The notes under the pieces are model-generated. The model was not told the origin of the DNA. It saw nothing but the letters and a program-made list of their open reading frames with translations, and did no database searches. Below, in pieces: positions 32,931 through 44,923 of a stretch of 64,000 nt of DNA. This stretch comes from Nemertoderma westbladi (taxonomy: Eukaryota; Xenacoelomorpha; Nemertodermatida; Nemertodermatidae). The position numbers and the translations under genes are program-made. Position 1 is the stretch's first letter, and every line of letters starts with the position of its first letter. Location: NCBI GenBank assembly GCA_032718475.1, contig JAUCBJ010006769.1:1-64000 (forward strand), in the 5' to 3' direction.

Positions 32931-32945
<15 letters not shown>
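32640..32945 (+). repeat. Second copy of the CTAGCGGCAG-bearing dispersed repeat
   Basis: Closely similar to 13,020-13,310 from the CACAGCTAATGGTCTA phrase to TCAAAATCGTAACGACGAC. Cores lie at about 32,649 and 32,792. Confidence 0.85.
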
Positions 32946-32982
<37 letters not shown>

Positions 32983-33012
32983 AGACGACAACGACGACGA
33001 CGACGACGACAA
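32929..33012. repeat. (ACG)n microsatellite
   Basis: About 27 triplets with two small interruptions. It lies exactly where the paralogous repeat copy at 13,288-13,302 has only a few ACG triplets, so it grew from a seed inside the dispersed repeat. Confidence 0.95.
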
Positions 33013-33084
33013 CTATTTGCATAAATTGACCCACCCCCTAACAGTGTCAATTCGCTAAGGCTCCGCCAACTTCGTGGCTCGCCC

Positions 33085-33240
33085 CACACCGATGAGTCAT
33101 TCTCTAGGTAATACTGAATAATTTCCTTAAGGGTAAATATGCACAATTCGGTACCATGGCCTTCCTTAAAACCAAATTGTGAATCTGACGTTAATAGCTT
33201 ATCACAGAGCCGATCGATATATAGTCCGTAATAATAATAA
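33085..33240 (-). pseudogene. LINE reverse transcriptase fragment
   Basis: The minus-strand frame reads SQFGFKEGH followed by a TLKEIIQYY stretch. This resembles the early RT motif (QxGFrxGHST...) of CR1/L2-type LINEs. About 50 residues remain. The same ORF then runs into the ACG microsatellite as an artefact Arg tract. Confidence 0.55.
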
Positions 33241-33599
33241 TAGTAACCAGTTTGAATGATAAACATACACATTCTGGGGTAAAAAATTATGGATATTTCT
33301 GGTATTAGTTTTTCAATTATCTGTTGCTTTCATGAATTGTTTTCTATATAATTTTGTTTTTATAAATTCTGTACCGGTAGTCCCTTATCGTTATGTCCTC
33401 TATATATCCTTTCGTTATCAGATGGCGTTATTTAGTTTCTATATATTATTTTATTATTTGTTTATGCACAACAAATTTCATTATTTTATAAATACTTTAT
33501 AGGCCTATTTATTATTGGGTATTTTATATTCTCACTTTATATTAATACCGTACTTTTTATTACTATCAGGTACTTTTTATGTTACAGTATTACTGTATT

Positions 33600-35405
33600 T
33601 ATATTACAAGGTTGAGAAAGCTAAGGACGATCTTAAATTTGCCTACAACATCAGCCAGGAAAAGTACATACAGGATAAAACTGAAGCAATTACAACTGCT
33701 CACATACAGCAACAATCAAGACTTACCTGGCAAACTGTAAATGAGGTATCTCGGTATCTGGTCGGAAAAGTTGTGCAAAGGGGCGCCTCAAAGACCTGAA
33801 GAACGTGTTGGGAAGTGGAAAAATCACTTTCAGCAACTTGCTTGGGCAGCCACCAAACATCGAGGTCAGCCCTACAAGGAAAATATATGACAAGACACTA
33901 CCTATAGAAACAGGGGACTTCACACCTGCCGAACTCCAAAGTAGCATTAAAAGCATGTCCAATAATAAAGCGAGTGGATTAAATGAAATCCCAGCGGAGG
34001 TATGGAAAACCGGAGTGCTAAACAGACCATTATTGAATGTTTGCAACCGGATGTTAAAAGGGGAAAAGCCACCACCAATTTGGACTAAAGGTCAACTAAA
34101 GCCTCTCCCCAAGAAAGGAGACCTCGGCATACCAACAAACTATCGTGGGATCTGTCTGCTTGTGGTAGCTGCCAAAATATAAAATAAAATGATTCTATAT
34201 AGGATTAGGCCTCACATAGAGAAACTACTCCGTAAGAGCCAAAACGGATTTCGACCAAGTAGATCAACAATAGCTCAGATACTTGCACTACGGAGACTGA
34301 TTGAAGGAATTAAGTCAAAGAATCTCCCCGCAGTCATGACTTTTGTGGACTTCAAGAAGGCATTCGACTCCACCCATAGAGGTAAAATGCTTGAAATCCT
34401 AAGAGCTTATGGAATACCAGAAGTAATTGTTGCCCGCATTGGATTGTTATATTGTGACACAGAAGCGCAGGTACTCTCACCAGATGGTCAAGCTGAGTTT
34501 TTCTCAATCCTGGCTGGCGTACTGCAAGGTGACACATTAGCACCATTACTATTTGTAATTGTGCTGGATTACGGCCACAAAGGGTGAAGATCTCGGATTC
34601 ACACTTCAAGAACGCAGAAGTAGTAGATATCCGGCAACTACAGTCACAGACACCGACTTTGCGGATGACATCACCCTGCTGTCTAATACACTAGTAGATG
34701 CACAGCTTCTACTAAATAAAGTGGAGAGGGCTGCTAATGAGGTTGGATTGCATATAAATGCTACCAAGACCGAATTCATGACCTTTAATGTTGATGGAAA
34801 CTTGACAACCATTGATAATAATCAACTAAGGAAGGTCGATGACTTCCAGTACCTTGGATCATGGATAGAGAGTAGCAAAAAGGACATAGAAGTTAGGAAA
34901 GCAAAGGCTTGGGTAGCTCTATCAAAAATGATACCATTTGGAACTCAGATCTCCCCAGGCACCTGAAGACTAAGTTCTTTCGAGCCACAGTGGAAAGTGT
35001 ATTTTTGTACGGGGGTGAGACCTGGACACTGACTAAATCACTTGAACAACGAATTGATGGTTGCTACACAAGACTACTAGGGGCAGCCCTAAACATCAGC
35101 TGGAGACAACACATGACAAACGCCGAGCTTTATGGTACAATACCACCTGTATCAACTACCCTCCGTGAAGGCAGATTAAGATTCAGTGGGCACTGCTGGC
35201 GAAGTAAAGACGAGGTCATAGCAGATCTACTTTTCTGGCAACCAACTCATGGAAAGCGTAGTCGTGGACGACCTGCCATAACATATATAGATCAACTTGA
35301 AAGGGATACTGAACTTGGGAGAAACGAAATTGCGACAACTATGGAGAATCGGGAAGCCTGGAAGGATCTCATTTCCACTGCCCGAGTTCGCTCGACCTAG
35401 TAGTA
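33600..35405 (+). pseudogene. Non-LTR retrotransposon RT and C-terminal region, frameshifted
   Basis: A series of plus-strand frames covers one LINE ORF2 from just upstream of the RT to its C terminus. Seen are NNKASGLNEIPAE, SQNGFRPSRST, FVDFKKAFDS (catalytic Asp), a GVLQGDTLAPLLF block, DTDFADDITLLS (FADD catalytic box) and the C-terminal GKRSRGRP block. A stop near 34,180 and frame changes near 33,800, 34,575 and 34,930 break it. The endonuclease is missing, so it is 5'-truncated. It ends in TAG repeats (35,397-35,406). I do not assign a clade firmly. Confidence 0.85.
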
Positions 35406-35554
35406 GTAAGAAACAGTTGGTTAATGAGGAAGATGAAAGTAAAGTAAATCAACCAGCTTTTACTAATTTTCGAAGACCTATGATAAAAAACTCTCTTTCA
35501 GTATATGCCCGCGCAGGACGACGCTATTGACATTTGTTTGTTTGAGTTCCTTTC

Positions 35555-35670
35555 ATAATAGTATTAGGGCTATTTATCCAAAACAATTACATTAGTATTA
35601 GGACTATTTATTCATAACAATTATATTAGTATTAGGACTATTTATCCATAATAATTATATTAGTATTATA
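35555..35670. repeat. ~36-bp tandem repeat, three copies
   Basis: Units of the type AGTATTAGGACTATTTAT-CATAACAATTATATT are repeated three times with small changes, then fade. From there to 36,290 I see no gene apart from the tRNA-like piece at 35,980. Confidence 0.8.
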
Positions 35671-35979
35671 AATGTATTTACCCCACAATATTTATTACTA
35701 TTAGGTCTATTTATTCAAGAAATTATATGTTTTTATAATATACTTTGGAAAATTGGTCGACTAAGTCATAATTTTTAAAACTTTAAATAAGGGTTGAGTT
35801 ATTTTATAAAGTTAAGAAGAGTGAATCAATGGAGGCAACCTGAAGTCTAATCTCTTGGCCTTTACTCATAAGACCGCAAATTAACTCCCAAGGTTGCATA
35901 CTATCACTATAGCTGGGAGAGTCAAAGCTAGTGTACACTAGAGTCAGCCTAGAGCTAGGAAAAATAATAATGCTCTTCT

Positions 35980-36050
35980 AGGGTTCGAACTCACGACCTT
36001 CTAATTAGAAAGCTAAGCAAATGATCAGCTTGAAGGCCTTAGACCCTTAA
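35980..36050 (-). repeat. tRNA-like SINE fragment
   Basis: On the minus strand a B box (GTGAGTTCGAACCC) follows an anticodon-arm-like segment. The A-box region is weak and the acceptor stem is not formed. Best read as a SINE or tRNA-pseudogene remnant. Confidence 0.4.
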
Positions 36051-36293
36051 TCTGAGGCATCGAGCAGCCAATGAGAGAGCAGATGCGAGTACAGCGGTAA
36101 AGCCCATCCATGGTGAGATAACGTCACACTAACTCTCAAGGATAGTTATACTCACCATTCAAATCTCCCTCGCAAACCAGACAAACCAGATTCCCCCCAG
36201 CATCTAAAGTATTCCACTTCAATGCAAAATATATAGAGGTTTAGTTGGATTTGAACCTGTGCTTGTAAACTCTTTTGTGCTCGTATATTGAAG

Positions 36294-36992
36294 TGAGGCA
36301 TAGACTATGCCTCAGTGAGGCAGAGTCTATGCCTCAGTGCCTCAGTGAGGCACTGAGTGAGGCATAGTCTGTGCCTCACTGAGGCACTGAGTCATAGTCT
36401 ATGCCTCAGTGCCTCAGTGAGGCATAGTCTATGCCTCAGTGAGTCATAGTCTATGCCTCAGTGAGGCATAGTCCATGCCTCAGTGCCTCAGTGAGGCATA
36501 GTCTATGCCTCAGTGAGGCAGAGTCTATGGTCTATGCCTCAGTGAGGCACTGAGTGAGGCATAGTCTGTGCCTCAGTGAGGCATAGTTTATGCCTCAGTG
36601 AGTCATAGTCTATGCCTCAGTGAGGCATAGTCAATGCCTCAGTGAGTCATAGTCTTGCCTCAGTGAGGTATAATCTATGCCTCAGTGCCTCAGTGAGTCA
36701 TAGTCTATGCCTCAGTGCCTCAGTGAGGCATAGTCTAAGCCTCAGTGAGGCATATACTATGCCTCAGTGCCTCAGTGAGGCATAGTCTATGCCTCAGTGC
36801 CTCAGTGAGGCATAGTCTATGCCTCAGTGCCTCAGTGAGGCATAGTCTATGCCTCAGTGCCTCAGTGAGGCATAGTCTATGCCTCAGTGAGGCATAGTCT
36901 ATGCCGCAGTGCCTCAGTGAGGCATAGTCTATGCCTCAGTGCCTCAGTGAGGCATAGTCTATGCCTCAGTGCCTCAGCGAGGCATAGTCTGT
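36294..36992. repeat. Palindromic satellite built from CTATGCCTCAGTGAGGCATAG
   Basis: About 700 bp made almost only of near-palindromic arms ATGCCTCA / TGAGGCAT joined by GT or AGT, with occasional extra GTGCCTCA steps. Each arm can pair with its neighbours on either side, so the array can form many alternative hairpins. No coding signal. Confidence 0.95.
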
Positions 36993-37054
36993 GTCAGGTC
37001 TTAAATGAGAGTCTTACAAATTCGAACGTCAACGAACAAATTCGACGGTTACTG

Positions 37055-37130
37055 TTCCACCTTGGTGTAGTGGTTGCATTGAATTCACATCTCCCGTATG
37101 TCATGGGTTCGATCCCTGCATGAACCACGG
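37055..37130 (+). repeat. tRNA-derived SINE head
   Basis: A box TGGTGTAGTGGTTGC (37,063-37,077) and B box GGGTTCGATCCC (37,104-37,115) with short spacing. The flanks do not make a clean acceptor stem. A body follows downstream and merges with the dispersed repeat at 37.2 kb. Confidence 0.6.
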
Positions 37131-37229
37131 CAGTTTTCGTTCGGTCAGCAATAGGCCTAACGTTGCAAAATGCAGTATTATTGCCTAGTAACCAATTCAT
37201 GGCTACCAGATGGTTTTCACTTTGAGACA

Positions 37230-37640
37230 TTTCGCCCTCTAGCGGCAGACTGGGGAACTTCAGAATACTCTGTGACTCTGCAAAAAATATAGCCCATATT
37301 GTAATAGATACCGATTGGGGGGTTCAAAATTAAGTAATAATATATCTAAATAAGCCTCAAACATCTTGCCTCATGGCTCACCCCTTAGAACTGTTAAGCA
37401 ATATAACTTCATAGTTTCGCGAATTGTAATTAACAAAGCTAGAGAAGATGTTAATTTTCAAATAATACGCCCTCTAGCGGCAGACAGGGGAACTTCAGAC
37501 TACTCTATGACTCCGTAAAAGATATGCCCTATGCCGTAGTAGATGCCTACCGACTTTAAACCTATTCGGAATGAAAATAACAAAGTTAGAGAAGATGTTA
37601 ATTTTCAGATAATACGCCCTCTAGCGACAGACTATGTAAC
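37230..37640 (+). repeat. CTAGCGGCAG dispersed repeat, three cores
   Basis: Cores at about 37,233, 37,469 and 37,616, each followed by a GGGGAACTTCAG- or ACTGCAAG-like tail. The inter-core sequence is repeated (a TAACAAAG-TTAGAGAAGATGTTAATTTTCA-type block appears twice). Confidence 0.8.
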
Positions 37641-38020
37641 TGCAAGTAGCTGGATTTAGGTAAGAGTAATTAGTAATCAGAGGTGTCACGAGAGGGGGGC
37701 GGGGCGCTTGGATACAACTATTATTAATAAGCTGTTGCTTTGTTAAAGCTAATTGGGGGTCAAAGGTCAACGATAAAGATGTCTGGATATAGATAAGAGT
37801 AATTACTTAGCAGTATTGGAGCTGTATACCCTATGGCTAAGTATAACAAGATGAAAGTCAATGAGGTCATTTAGAAACCAATATATAAAACTAATTATTG
37901 GTAAATACAAATAAATAAAGTAAAATTAAATACAAATAATTAATTAAAATTAAATTCAAATAAATAAGTATTAATAAATAAAAGAGCTGCGGTGTAACTT
38001 ATGACACCCTCTTGCGCCGG
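37641..38020. other. AT-rich sequence without a gene
   Basis: Holds AAATAAATA-type low-complexity stretches near 37,900-37,985. Nothing else recognised. Confidence 0.4.
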
Positions 38021-38292
38021 CTTTGTGACAGTTGGACCACACTGACACCATTGCGTATCGGATTGATTAATAAGGATAATCAATTAAACCCTAATTAGGA
38101 GTCGTAAGACACCTATTAGGGTTTAATTGTAGTAATTAATTGATGACACCTATCAATTAGGGTCTAATTAGCCTAATTAGAAGGTGTCACCAAGACATTC
38201 TGGCGCCAATGACACCCAATGACACCCATAGGTGTCATTGGGTGTCACCCAGACAGTCTGGCGCCAGTCAGTGGGGTCCATCTGTCACAAAG
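38021..38292. mobile_element. MITE with ~28-bp terminal inverted repeats
   Basis: The left end CTTTGTGACAGTTGGACC continues as ACACTGAC. The right end is its near-perfect inverse (GTCAGTGGGGTCCATCTGTCACAAAG). The interior holds further inverted repeats (TAATTAG blocks, GACACCCAATGACACCC, two TGGCGCCA words). A truncated inverted copy is at 49,333. No transposase is encoded and no clear target duplication is seen, so the superfamily is open. Confidence 0.8.
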
Positions 38293-38317
38293 AGGAGCAA
38301 GAACCTACTACTAACGC

Positions 38318-38566
38318 AGATTAAGATTCAGTGAGCACTGCTGGCGAAGTAAAGACGAGGTCATTCATACCAGATCTACTTATCTGGCAACCAACTCATG
38401 GAAAGCGTAGTCGTGGACGACCGGCCATTACATATATAGATCAACTTGAAAGGGATACTGAACTTGGGAGAAACGAAATTGGGACAACTATGGAGAATCG
38501 GGAAGCCTGGAAGGATCTCATTTCCACTGTCCGAGTTCGCTCGACCTAGTAGTAGTAGTAGTATTT
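38318..38566 (+). pseudogene. LINE 3'-end fragment
   Basis: Nearly the same sequence as 35,172-35,405 (C-terminal codons of the RT ORF, GKRSRGRPAI...) and again ending in TAG repeats. It is a severely 5'-truncated copy of the same LINE family. Confidence 0.9.
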
Positions 38567-38731
38567 ATATTACCTTTTTCTTTTTTTATTTAGGGCATAT
38601 TACGATTGCCTACCCAATATTCCCCACCCCCACCCCAGCGTGTAAACACATCAATGGTAATCCCTGTTATGGACTCTTCATTAATTAAATAGATTACGTA
38701 ACAATCCTGCAGATAAGGGGGGGGGGGGGGG

Positions 38732-39114
38732 AACTGGACGCAATAAAAATTCATCCCTCTCCAGGGGAAATTGGACACAAATAACTCTCAAAATTAAAAC
38801 TGTAACCTGTTCTATTGTGTTTAGTTTATTGTTTTGGTTAAAATAACGTGGAGAAATGTGTGTCAGTTTTGTAGTCTCTCTGTGCTCAGACGAGACAAGG
38901 GGGGAAACGGGACGCAAATTCCATCTCGGTGAATTAATACCCCGCCTTAATGTTATATTCTCAATTTTGGGAAAGGAGCAGAATACAGTGGCAAGTTATT
39001 CTAACCAAAACAATAAACGAAAGTCAATAGAACAGGTTACAGTTTTATTTTTGGGAAAGGTCAGTTGTTATTTGCGTCGAATTTACCTGGAGAGGGATGA
39101 ATTTTTATTACGTC
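38732..39114. repeat. Fold-back element with ~120-bp inverted arms
   Basis: The left arm begins AACTGGACGCAATAAAAATT after a poly-G run and continues to TTTTGGTTAAAATAAC (about 38,849). The right arm (about 38,998-39,114) is its imperfect inverse. A spacer of about 150 bp contains a second GGGACGCAAATTCC-type end. No ORF of note. A related half-copy is at 40,825-40,970. Confidence 0.8.
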
Positions 39115-40824
39115 GATAGACCACGAGTTGCGGGACAACCCTCATCTCGTCCTTGATCAGTGCAACCTGACATCTTGCAGTCTTGATATGGATGGTGATT
39201 TACTCAGAACTTTAGTTTAGCGCAGTTTGAACGACGAGGATCGCCTGTAACAGCCTGTCTTAACGAACGCATTTTGCTCTTTGAAGGCAATATTGCAAAA
39301 GTCTACAGAATCCGGTAACTTAATGGATAACCTTGGCAGCTTGGATTGCGATTATATAATCAACCCTTGTAATCGATTTTTCGCGCCTCCGTAGGCAAAC
39401 ATACAATAATACACTCCGTCGTGATTCTGATTTAAAAATGCAATAATCACTACACAATTATTCCCTTTTTCCCCCTTTCCCACCGTAATATTTCTCTCAG
39501 ATTATATCCAATATTACGACATACTTCCATCCCAGACATCTTTAGCCGGCCTCACCCACCAACTCCAACCAATATTGCCGGCTACTCCCCTACGAATCAT
39601 TTCAATTTGCTATCCAATAAAGGAGGTCGCTACACAACCTCCCTCCTTTCTCTCATTGGCCCCTTAATATGCCAACCTCACCCACCTATTACTCTCAGCC
39701 AGTTATTAATAAAGGAGTAATTGATTACCTTCAAACTCTATTGCCGTTCATCAATGATTAGATATTGGTCAGTCAAACAACCACGTATTAATTATATTTA
39801 CATGGGTTGAACGTAAAATCACTGCACAAGAGGAAGATAAATTGTGTTTAGGTGATAATTAGGGGTCAACTTCATATTGACTCCACACCGGGTTTAAAAG
39901 GGGCCACATTTGGATGGAAATGTCAGTCCCAAAATACAGCTTTATAGTTGGCCTCCTCGGTAGCTAAACTAGGCTCTGCTCCAAGGTAGAGGGCGTCTTT
40001 GTTCCCAGGATGGCCTTAGCGGGTTCGCGGTTGCTGGCAAGGTAAGACGATTCTGCCTAGGACTGAGTTTCGACTGAATTTCACTGGCTGGCTTGTGCAC
40101 TCTGTCCGCTGGCTAGGCTATACGGTTCATCCCAGGCTCACCAGGATCGACGGAATAGTTTTGAGTGCAAAAGTAACAGTAAGCATTTGCGTCCAATCGT
40201 TTCCACCCCTGTGTGGACTCAGACGGTAACCTGGTGTTCTGCACTATCGCCAAGTTCCAATAGCGTGAAGCTGCACCAAGTATATTACGACGTTCTACGA
40301 CTTCTATCCATAACTTTGACGTTTTTCACAACCTGTGACTTTTGTATATTTTTTCAGTGTATTTTTTTAGCAAAACAAAAGGACTAAAAATACTCTATTT
40401 TCTATATTTTGGATTATTGGATTATTTTTGATGCCATACTTTGGATCCTAACGGACCCAAAGCACCCCTCACCCGGTTTCTCTTTTCCTCATCCCAGAGG
40501 TTTTTCTATGGTGTTACAGTACACTATTTTTATATGCCAGAAGGGAGCAATATACAGTACGTCTTGGGAAGAACTGAAAATCACTGTGTTTTTGCACTAT
40601 ACTAAAAGGCTGTGGTTGTCCGTAAATAACAAGTCATTGGAGGACCGTATTCTAGTGGGAAATATTTCATGTCAGCCGGAAAACCAAAACACTAAGCAGG
40701 ATATAACACTCCCTGGAACTTTTTAGAGATTCAAAGCCGTTTTAGGAGCTTATCGTACGAAGGAGCACGAGAAATCCATTACATACTTGTTCTCCTGTTA
40801 TATTGGCTTTTGTTTTTTGTTTTG
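39115..40824. other. Gene-free sequence
   Basis: About 1.7 kb with no recognisable coding, RNA or repeat feature. Frames up to 105 codons (for example 40,409-40,726) have no recognisable motifs. Confidence 0.4.
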
Positions 40825-40970
40825 GTTAGAATAACGTGTTACTGTTGTTGTTACCTGTTATTTTCCCATTTAACTTTAGACGCAGATAGGGAGGGGGGGG
40901 GGGGGGGACTGGACGCAATAAAATTCATCACTCTCCAGGGTAAATTCGACGCAAATAACAGCTGATTATT
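40825..40970. repeat. Partial copy of the fold-back element
   Basis: Contains a poly-G run followed by GACTGGACGCAATAAAATTC and CTCTCCAGGG, as in the arms of the 38.7-kb element, preceded by TTTTGGTTAGAATAACGTG. Confidence 0.7.
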
Positions 40971-41204
40971 CTCTTAAAAGGGAATTAAAAATTTTGTGTT
41001 CAAACTGAAAAGTGCTGGTTACTTGATTTTTTCATTTTTTGCCGACGTAGAGGACTATAGCAGCCATTTATACTAATCAGATTATTTGTAAATATATTCC
41101 AATGGATTTTACGCACCAGAAAACCTGTATTGAAAAACAATTAGCCGAAAATTGTAACTCTCAAATTTTATGAAAATTGTTCACTACTTGTAATTCACTA
41201 CATT

Positions 41205-41625
41205 GGGTGTGGTGTCCCAGGTGTTCGGCAGGGTGGTGTCCCAGGAGTTCGATAGGGTTGTGTCCCTGCAGCTCGGCAGTGTGGTGTCCCTATTGTTCGG
41301 CAGGGTGGTGCCCATGCCGAACACCAGGGTGGTCTCCCAGGTGCTCGGCAGGGTGGTGTCCAGGTGTTCGGTAGTGTGGTATCCCTGCAGCTCGGCACGG
41401 TGTGTCCCTATTATTGTTCGGCAGGGTGGTGCCCATGCCGAACACCAGGGTGGTCTCCCAGGTGCTCGGCAGGGTGGTGTCCAGATGTTCGGTAGTGTGG
41501 TATCTCTGCAGCTCGGCACGGTGTGTCACTATTGTTCGGCAGGGTGGTGCCCATGAGTTCGGCAGGGTGGTGTCCCAGGAGCTCGGTAGTGTGGTGTCCC
41601 AGGTGTTCGGCAGGGTGGTACATTC
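41205..41625. repeat. ~24-bp minisatellite with ~118-bp higher-order duplication
   Basis: The unit GGTGGTGTCCCAGGTGTTCGGCAG varies in its last half (GAGTTCG, GCTCGG, ATTGTTCGG). The block 41,290-41,405 is duplicated at 41,410-41,530. The long frames in both directions are by-products. Confidence 0.9.
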
Positions 41626-44600
41626 ACTACATAAACTAATATTGGATATTGAATTATGTTTTGATGTAGGCCTAGGCCTACACCGTGCCCACACTAAAGT
41701 TACAATAACTTCTTTTAACGTGTGGATGGATTTTGCTGAAATTACAGTACTTGCAAACCTTTTCTACTTCGATGCTCTTTCAACACTTGTAATAAAATAT
41801 AAAAAACTCCAAATATATAATTCGCCAGGATAGATAAAATCAAAAATAATTCGCCAGGAAAAGTAAAATCAATACATTTCTATGGGTTAGCCTACATTTT
41901 TCCCTAGGGATGACAAATAACTAAGTTAATATTCAAAGGTCGAATAATCGAATCGAAGTCGAAATTTTTCACCTGAGTCGAATCGAAATCGAATCGAAAA
42001 ATATATGGGAAATCGAAGACAAAAAATTGCCTTCGATTCGATTCGATGCCAGTCCCTGTAAACCAAGGTCTCTTTGTTTAAGAAAATGAATTGAATAATT
42101 ATTGAATGCTTTTAATTTTAAATTTAATGTTGTAATTCAAAAATATGACACCCCCCCCCCCCTTCCCCAACTTTTATACAAATTTTAAATTGTATTACTA
42201 TATTTTTCGTGCACTTACACCCACTGTCTGTCTCTCACTCTAGGGTTCACACCCTTCAGCGCCCGGCTCGACCGTGGAGCTGTAAATCCATTTATTATTA
42301 TTATTATTATTATTATAAATGTAAATTAATATAAATTAAGTAATTTTGTTCAGAAGTGGAAAAAATGAGAAAGCGCGTCACCGGGGGTTGAACCAGCGCA
42401 AATTTTAATGAATAGCATGATATGAAACAGAGTTACCGTAGTTTCACCTTCCTCATCCTTAGTGACTGAGCCAGTATTTGTATCTTTGGTTTTTATTCTT
42501 TAGCATTTGAAAAAAGTGTCACCGGCGGTGATATTGCAGCACCAGTCCCATCTCAGTTCTCCAACCTTATATTGATTTGATGGTTCTGATGGAAAGCTGA
42601 CCATGCAAGGATTCCAAATATGTAAAAAATTTAAATTTTGGAAATAGCTGAGATATGGGCTTTCGAAAGCCGAATGTTTTTTTTCACGGCGCGAGTCTAT
42701 TTTTTTCTATAAATAAACCATGTTCTAGAACATGATGTAAAAATGCAACTAGACCGTATAACTGAAAAGTTGAAAATAAATCAGCTCATTTCAGCATTTC
42801 GCTCGCTATTTCTGTATTTCATTACTACATTTAGGCCTACTTGAGTTATCATTTAGTGTAATGAGAATTGTTAATTACTGATTGCCTAATTACTGATTAA
42901 TGGCTAGGCCTATTGCATTGATTTTACTTTTTTCCCGGCGAATAAAGCAAACTAAAATATTTTTGGTAGAATTTCTTAAATTTTATTACATGTGTTAAAA
43001 GAGCATCGACATAGAAAAGATTTCCACGTAATTTGAGCAAAATCCATTCACTCACTCAAAAGTTATTACAACTTAGTGTCTGCAAGGCGAACTACAAAAC
43101 AGAACTCAATATCCAATATTGGTTTATGTTGTTAAGCGGTTCTCTAGTTAAGTAATAAATATTCGAGAACACTAAATTATTTTAACATTGAGTAAGGCAG
43201 CATCAGGAGTTGAAGAGTTCAGTAATTTGAATCACAGTAACTATATGGAGGCAATATAGTAAAATACTCATTTCAATATATATTGTAACACTATATTACT
43301 ATATCTTCTATGAAAAAATTGAGCTGCTACAGAAAGGTACAAATTTAAGAATAAATTTTCGTTTTCCATAGGAAAAAACATAGAAAATTTTATTTCAATA
43401 TTATCTCCACCATTTATTAACCTCGCTGACACTCAGTAAATGAAATGTCCCGAGAATAGTGAAAAACAGTTCTACTTTTTTCCCCATGTAATAAATAATT
43501 ATTTATATTCTGCAGGAAATGCGGTGGGATAAGGGTCTAATCGCCCGCATCCGACTAACGACCAACGATTGAGATTTTCCCCTGAAATGGACGCGGCGAC
43601 AGTTTCTTGTACGACCTGCCTTCACCATTACCATTAATAAGAGTCAGGATCAGACTCTAAAGAAGGTACGCATATGGTTGGTTATATGAGCCATGTTTTT
43701 TACATGCCCAACTCTCAAGTATCTTCTTCACGTGTTGGCCATCCTGATAACCTTCACTACGCATTGAAAGAAACAGCCAATGGAGTCACCCGATTGTAAT
43801 TGATAAGTTTCATGAATGAGGACTACAAAATTCTCTAACTGGCGACACTGGAGATTGATTCGTGAGTCCGAGCCCAGATAAATTATCTATAGGGGGGACA
43901 CGTGCACGTGTAATCCGAGCTCGGAATGGAAGAATCTTTATTGAAAAATTTGAGCCACATCGATTTTTTGGCCGGATCTCATCTGGAATCCATCGCCTTA
44001 TTTGATATTCCATTGCATAATTGTGTAGTTTACAACTTTTTTTATTGGTTAAAATTAATTATTTTGTTCAGAATGATTTGGTAATCAATTGAATTTGGTT
44101 AATTATAAATAATTAAAATATCTTATTATTATTGTCACTGGGGAAACTCATTATGCAGAAATTCTCAAAGGCAGTTCAGTTCATGTGACTTTTATTCCAC
44201 TGATAACACTTCAAGGGCTGTGCGAAATGTGACAAAAGTGTCATTCTGAGATAATCACACTTTTGCGTTTTTTTTTTTACCTATACAATACAGTTGATGC
44301 TGGCATTCTGTATTTTTGCATGCAAGTACAGGGATGTATTTCAAAAATCTTTACTTTCAAAAAAACAATTTTCAAAAACTTCAAAATTGTACATAAGACC
44401 TTTTTTTGTTTTTTACGATTTTTACTATACATACAGTAGGACTATTTTACTCCAGGATATCAGGCAGTATTGTTCATAATATGATCTCAGAACCTTATTG
44501 GTAAGTTAAGTGAGGTCTCATAGGACCTCTGTAAGAGTATAACACTGATTCTAAGAAAATGTAACAAATATGACCTTTTTATGCTCTGCTCAGCCCTTCA

Positions 44601-44885
44601 CTTAATTTCTCACTTTGTGCGAGCTTGCGGTGTAACTAGAAAGTCCGTGGCCGAAGGACAGAGTACATCATAATCATAATGGCACAGCCCGTGCTTTGGC
44701 ATGAGCGAATGAATTTATAACTTTTTGAAAGTCTAGTTTCTAGGCCCTGTCCCGTTCAATTGAAAGAATGGCAAGGTCTGTTAGCCTCTGCTGCCCCATG
44801 ATTGAAAGTTTTCAACTATTTTACATTAATTTTCAAATGGGAGCGACCAAGCTTGAAATTATATTGTTCATTCACCCTGATTTTG
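41626..44885. other. Gene-free region with simple repeats
   Basis: Contains a TCGAATCGAA-type hairpin-forming stretch (41,935-42,050), a poly-C run near 42,150, and (TTA)n at about 42,293-42,316. No coding or RNA gene recognised. Confidence 0.5.
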
Positions 44886-44923
44886 CCCCCCCCCCCCCCC
44901 CCCCCCCCTCAGCTACGCCACTG
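44886..44923 (-). repeat. hAT-like terminus with poly-C/poly-G run
   Basis: The minus strand reads CAGTGGCGTAGCTGAGGGGG, the CAGTGGCG-type terminal sequence of hAT-like non-autonomous elements, followed by more than 20 G. The element body would lie to the left. No partner end found. Confidence 0.45.

Noticed and set aside
32880-33272. Arg-rich protein on the minus strand
   Set aside because: The Arg tract is the ACG microsatellite; only the upstream ~50 residues resemble a LINE RT fragment.
36294-36992. CRISPR-like array
   Set aside because: Units are contiguous palindromes without unique spacers, in a eukaryotic genome.
37055-37130. Functional tRNA gene
   Set aside because: The boxes are present, but the stems are not formed and a SINE-like body follows.
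41184-41833. Long frames at 41.2-41.8 kb as a Cys/Pro-rich secreted protein
   Set aside because: They are translations of the 24-bp minisatellite in several frames and both strands, with no start context or other exons.
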